A stretch of 13,828 nt of DNA. Source: Paramuribaculum sp. (GTDB lineage Bacteria; Bacteroidota; Bacteroidia; Bacteroidales; Muribaculaceae). The notes beneath the pieces are model-generated. The model did no database searches. It was not told where the DNA came from and saw nothing but the letters and a program-made list of their open reading frames with translations. Below are positions 13,694 through 13,828 of the stretch, one piece after another (position 1 is the stretch's first letter; each line of letters begins with the position of its first letter). A program made the translations under genes and the position numbers. Location: contig VSPV01000067.1 of NCBI GenBank assembly GCA_009775605.1, positions 1 to 13,828 of the forward strand, in the 5' to 3' direction.

Positions 13694-13828
13694 CCTGAAA
13701 AGTCACATGATTGATTGTTAAACAATGATATTCAAAGAGTTGAATATTGATTTAACCCGCTGTTCCGTCAGCGGTAGCCTACCGTGAGGTGCGTTTCCAG
13801 CAATGGGACGTGCCAAGCTCACTGGGAC
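13688..13828 (+). mobile_element. Putative group II intron 5' end inserted in mobC (partial)
   Basis: The sequence after the mobC break starts GTGTG, fitting the group II intron 5' consensus GUGYG, and contains no coding frame. It folds into consecutive stems: TGTGAC/GTCACA (13689-13694 with 13702-13707), ATTGT/ACAAT (13714-13718 with 13722-13726), ATATTCAA-AGAG-TTGAATAT (13728-13747), CCGCTG/CAGCGG (13757-13762 with 13769-13774), or alternatively CGGTA/TACCG (13772-13784), and CCAG/CTGG (13797-13800 with 13822-13825). Such a chain of stems is expected for intron domain I. The catalytic domain V and any reverse transcriptase would be beyond the window. An insertion sequence or other disruption is the main alternative. 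Confidence 0.6.

Noticed and set aside
1..13828. tRNA or rRNA genes, CRISPR arrays, integrase or resistance genes
   Set aside because: Looked for and not seen; the window holds only transfer and mobilization functions plus the probable intron start.

Overview
The window is the core transfer module of an integrative conjugative element of the Bacteroidales CTnDOT type. The evidence is gene order and protein character: a leftward block that reads traA, traB, traC, two membrane-anchored proteins (the second TraD-like), traE, traF, traG, two tiny membrane proteins, traI, traJ, traK, traL and the start of traM, plus a rightward mobilization block mobA-mobB-mobC. The host is most likely a gut Bacteroidales (Bacteroidaceae, Muribaculaceae or a relative). 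Genes lack clear Shine-Dalgarno sequences and many start and stop codons overlap, as is usual there. No antibiotic-resistance, integrase or other cargo gene is present.

Layout. Bases 1-10099 are a single minus-strand operon. Its order of transcription runs from regulatory and segregation-like proteins (TraA ParA-type ATPase, TraB and TraC DUF3408 proteins, then two proteins with an N-terminal membrane anchor) to the type IV secretion apparatus: TraE and TraF small membrane subunits, TraG VirB4-type ATPase, TraI periplasmic protein, TraJ VirB6-like channel, TraK VirB8-like, TraL, TraM VirB10-like. Most junctions are ATGA or TAATG overlaps, implying translational coupling. Two junctions break this pattern and carry strong RNA secondary structure: traD-traE (7132-7270) and traJ-traK (1902-1973).

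Bases 10100-11026 are a non-coding divergent region between traA and mobA. It holds two 17-bp direct repeats with a 21-bp period beside an A/T tract, and, in the last 180 bases before mobA, a dense cluster of inverted repeats that is the best candidate for the origin of transfer. Bases 11027-12756 are mobA (ribbon-helix-helix-like accessory protein) and mobB (MOBP-type relaxase). From 12782 runs mobC, the VirD4-type coupling protein.

The most notable feature is at the right end. mobC loses homology right after codon 302 and meets a stop at 13691. The foreign sequence starts exactly with GTGTG at 13688 and folds into consecutive hairpins, which is what the 5' end of a group II intron inserted in mobC would look like. 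If so, production of the coupling protein, and thus conjugation, would depend on intron splicing. TraM (left) and mobC/intron (right) are cut by the window edges.
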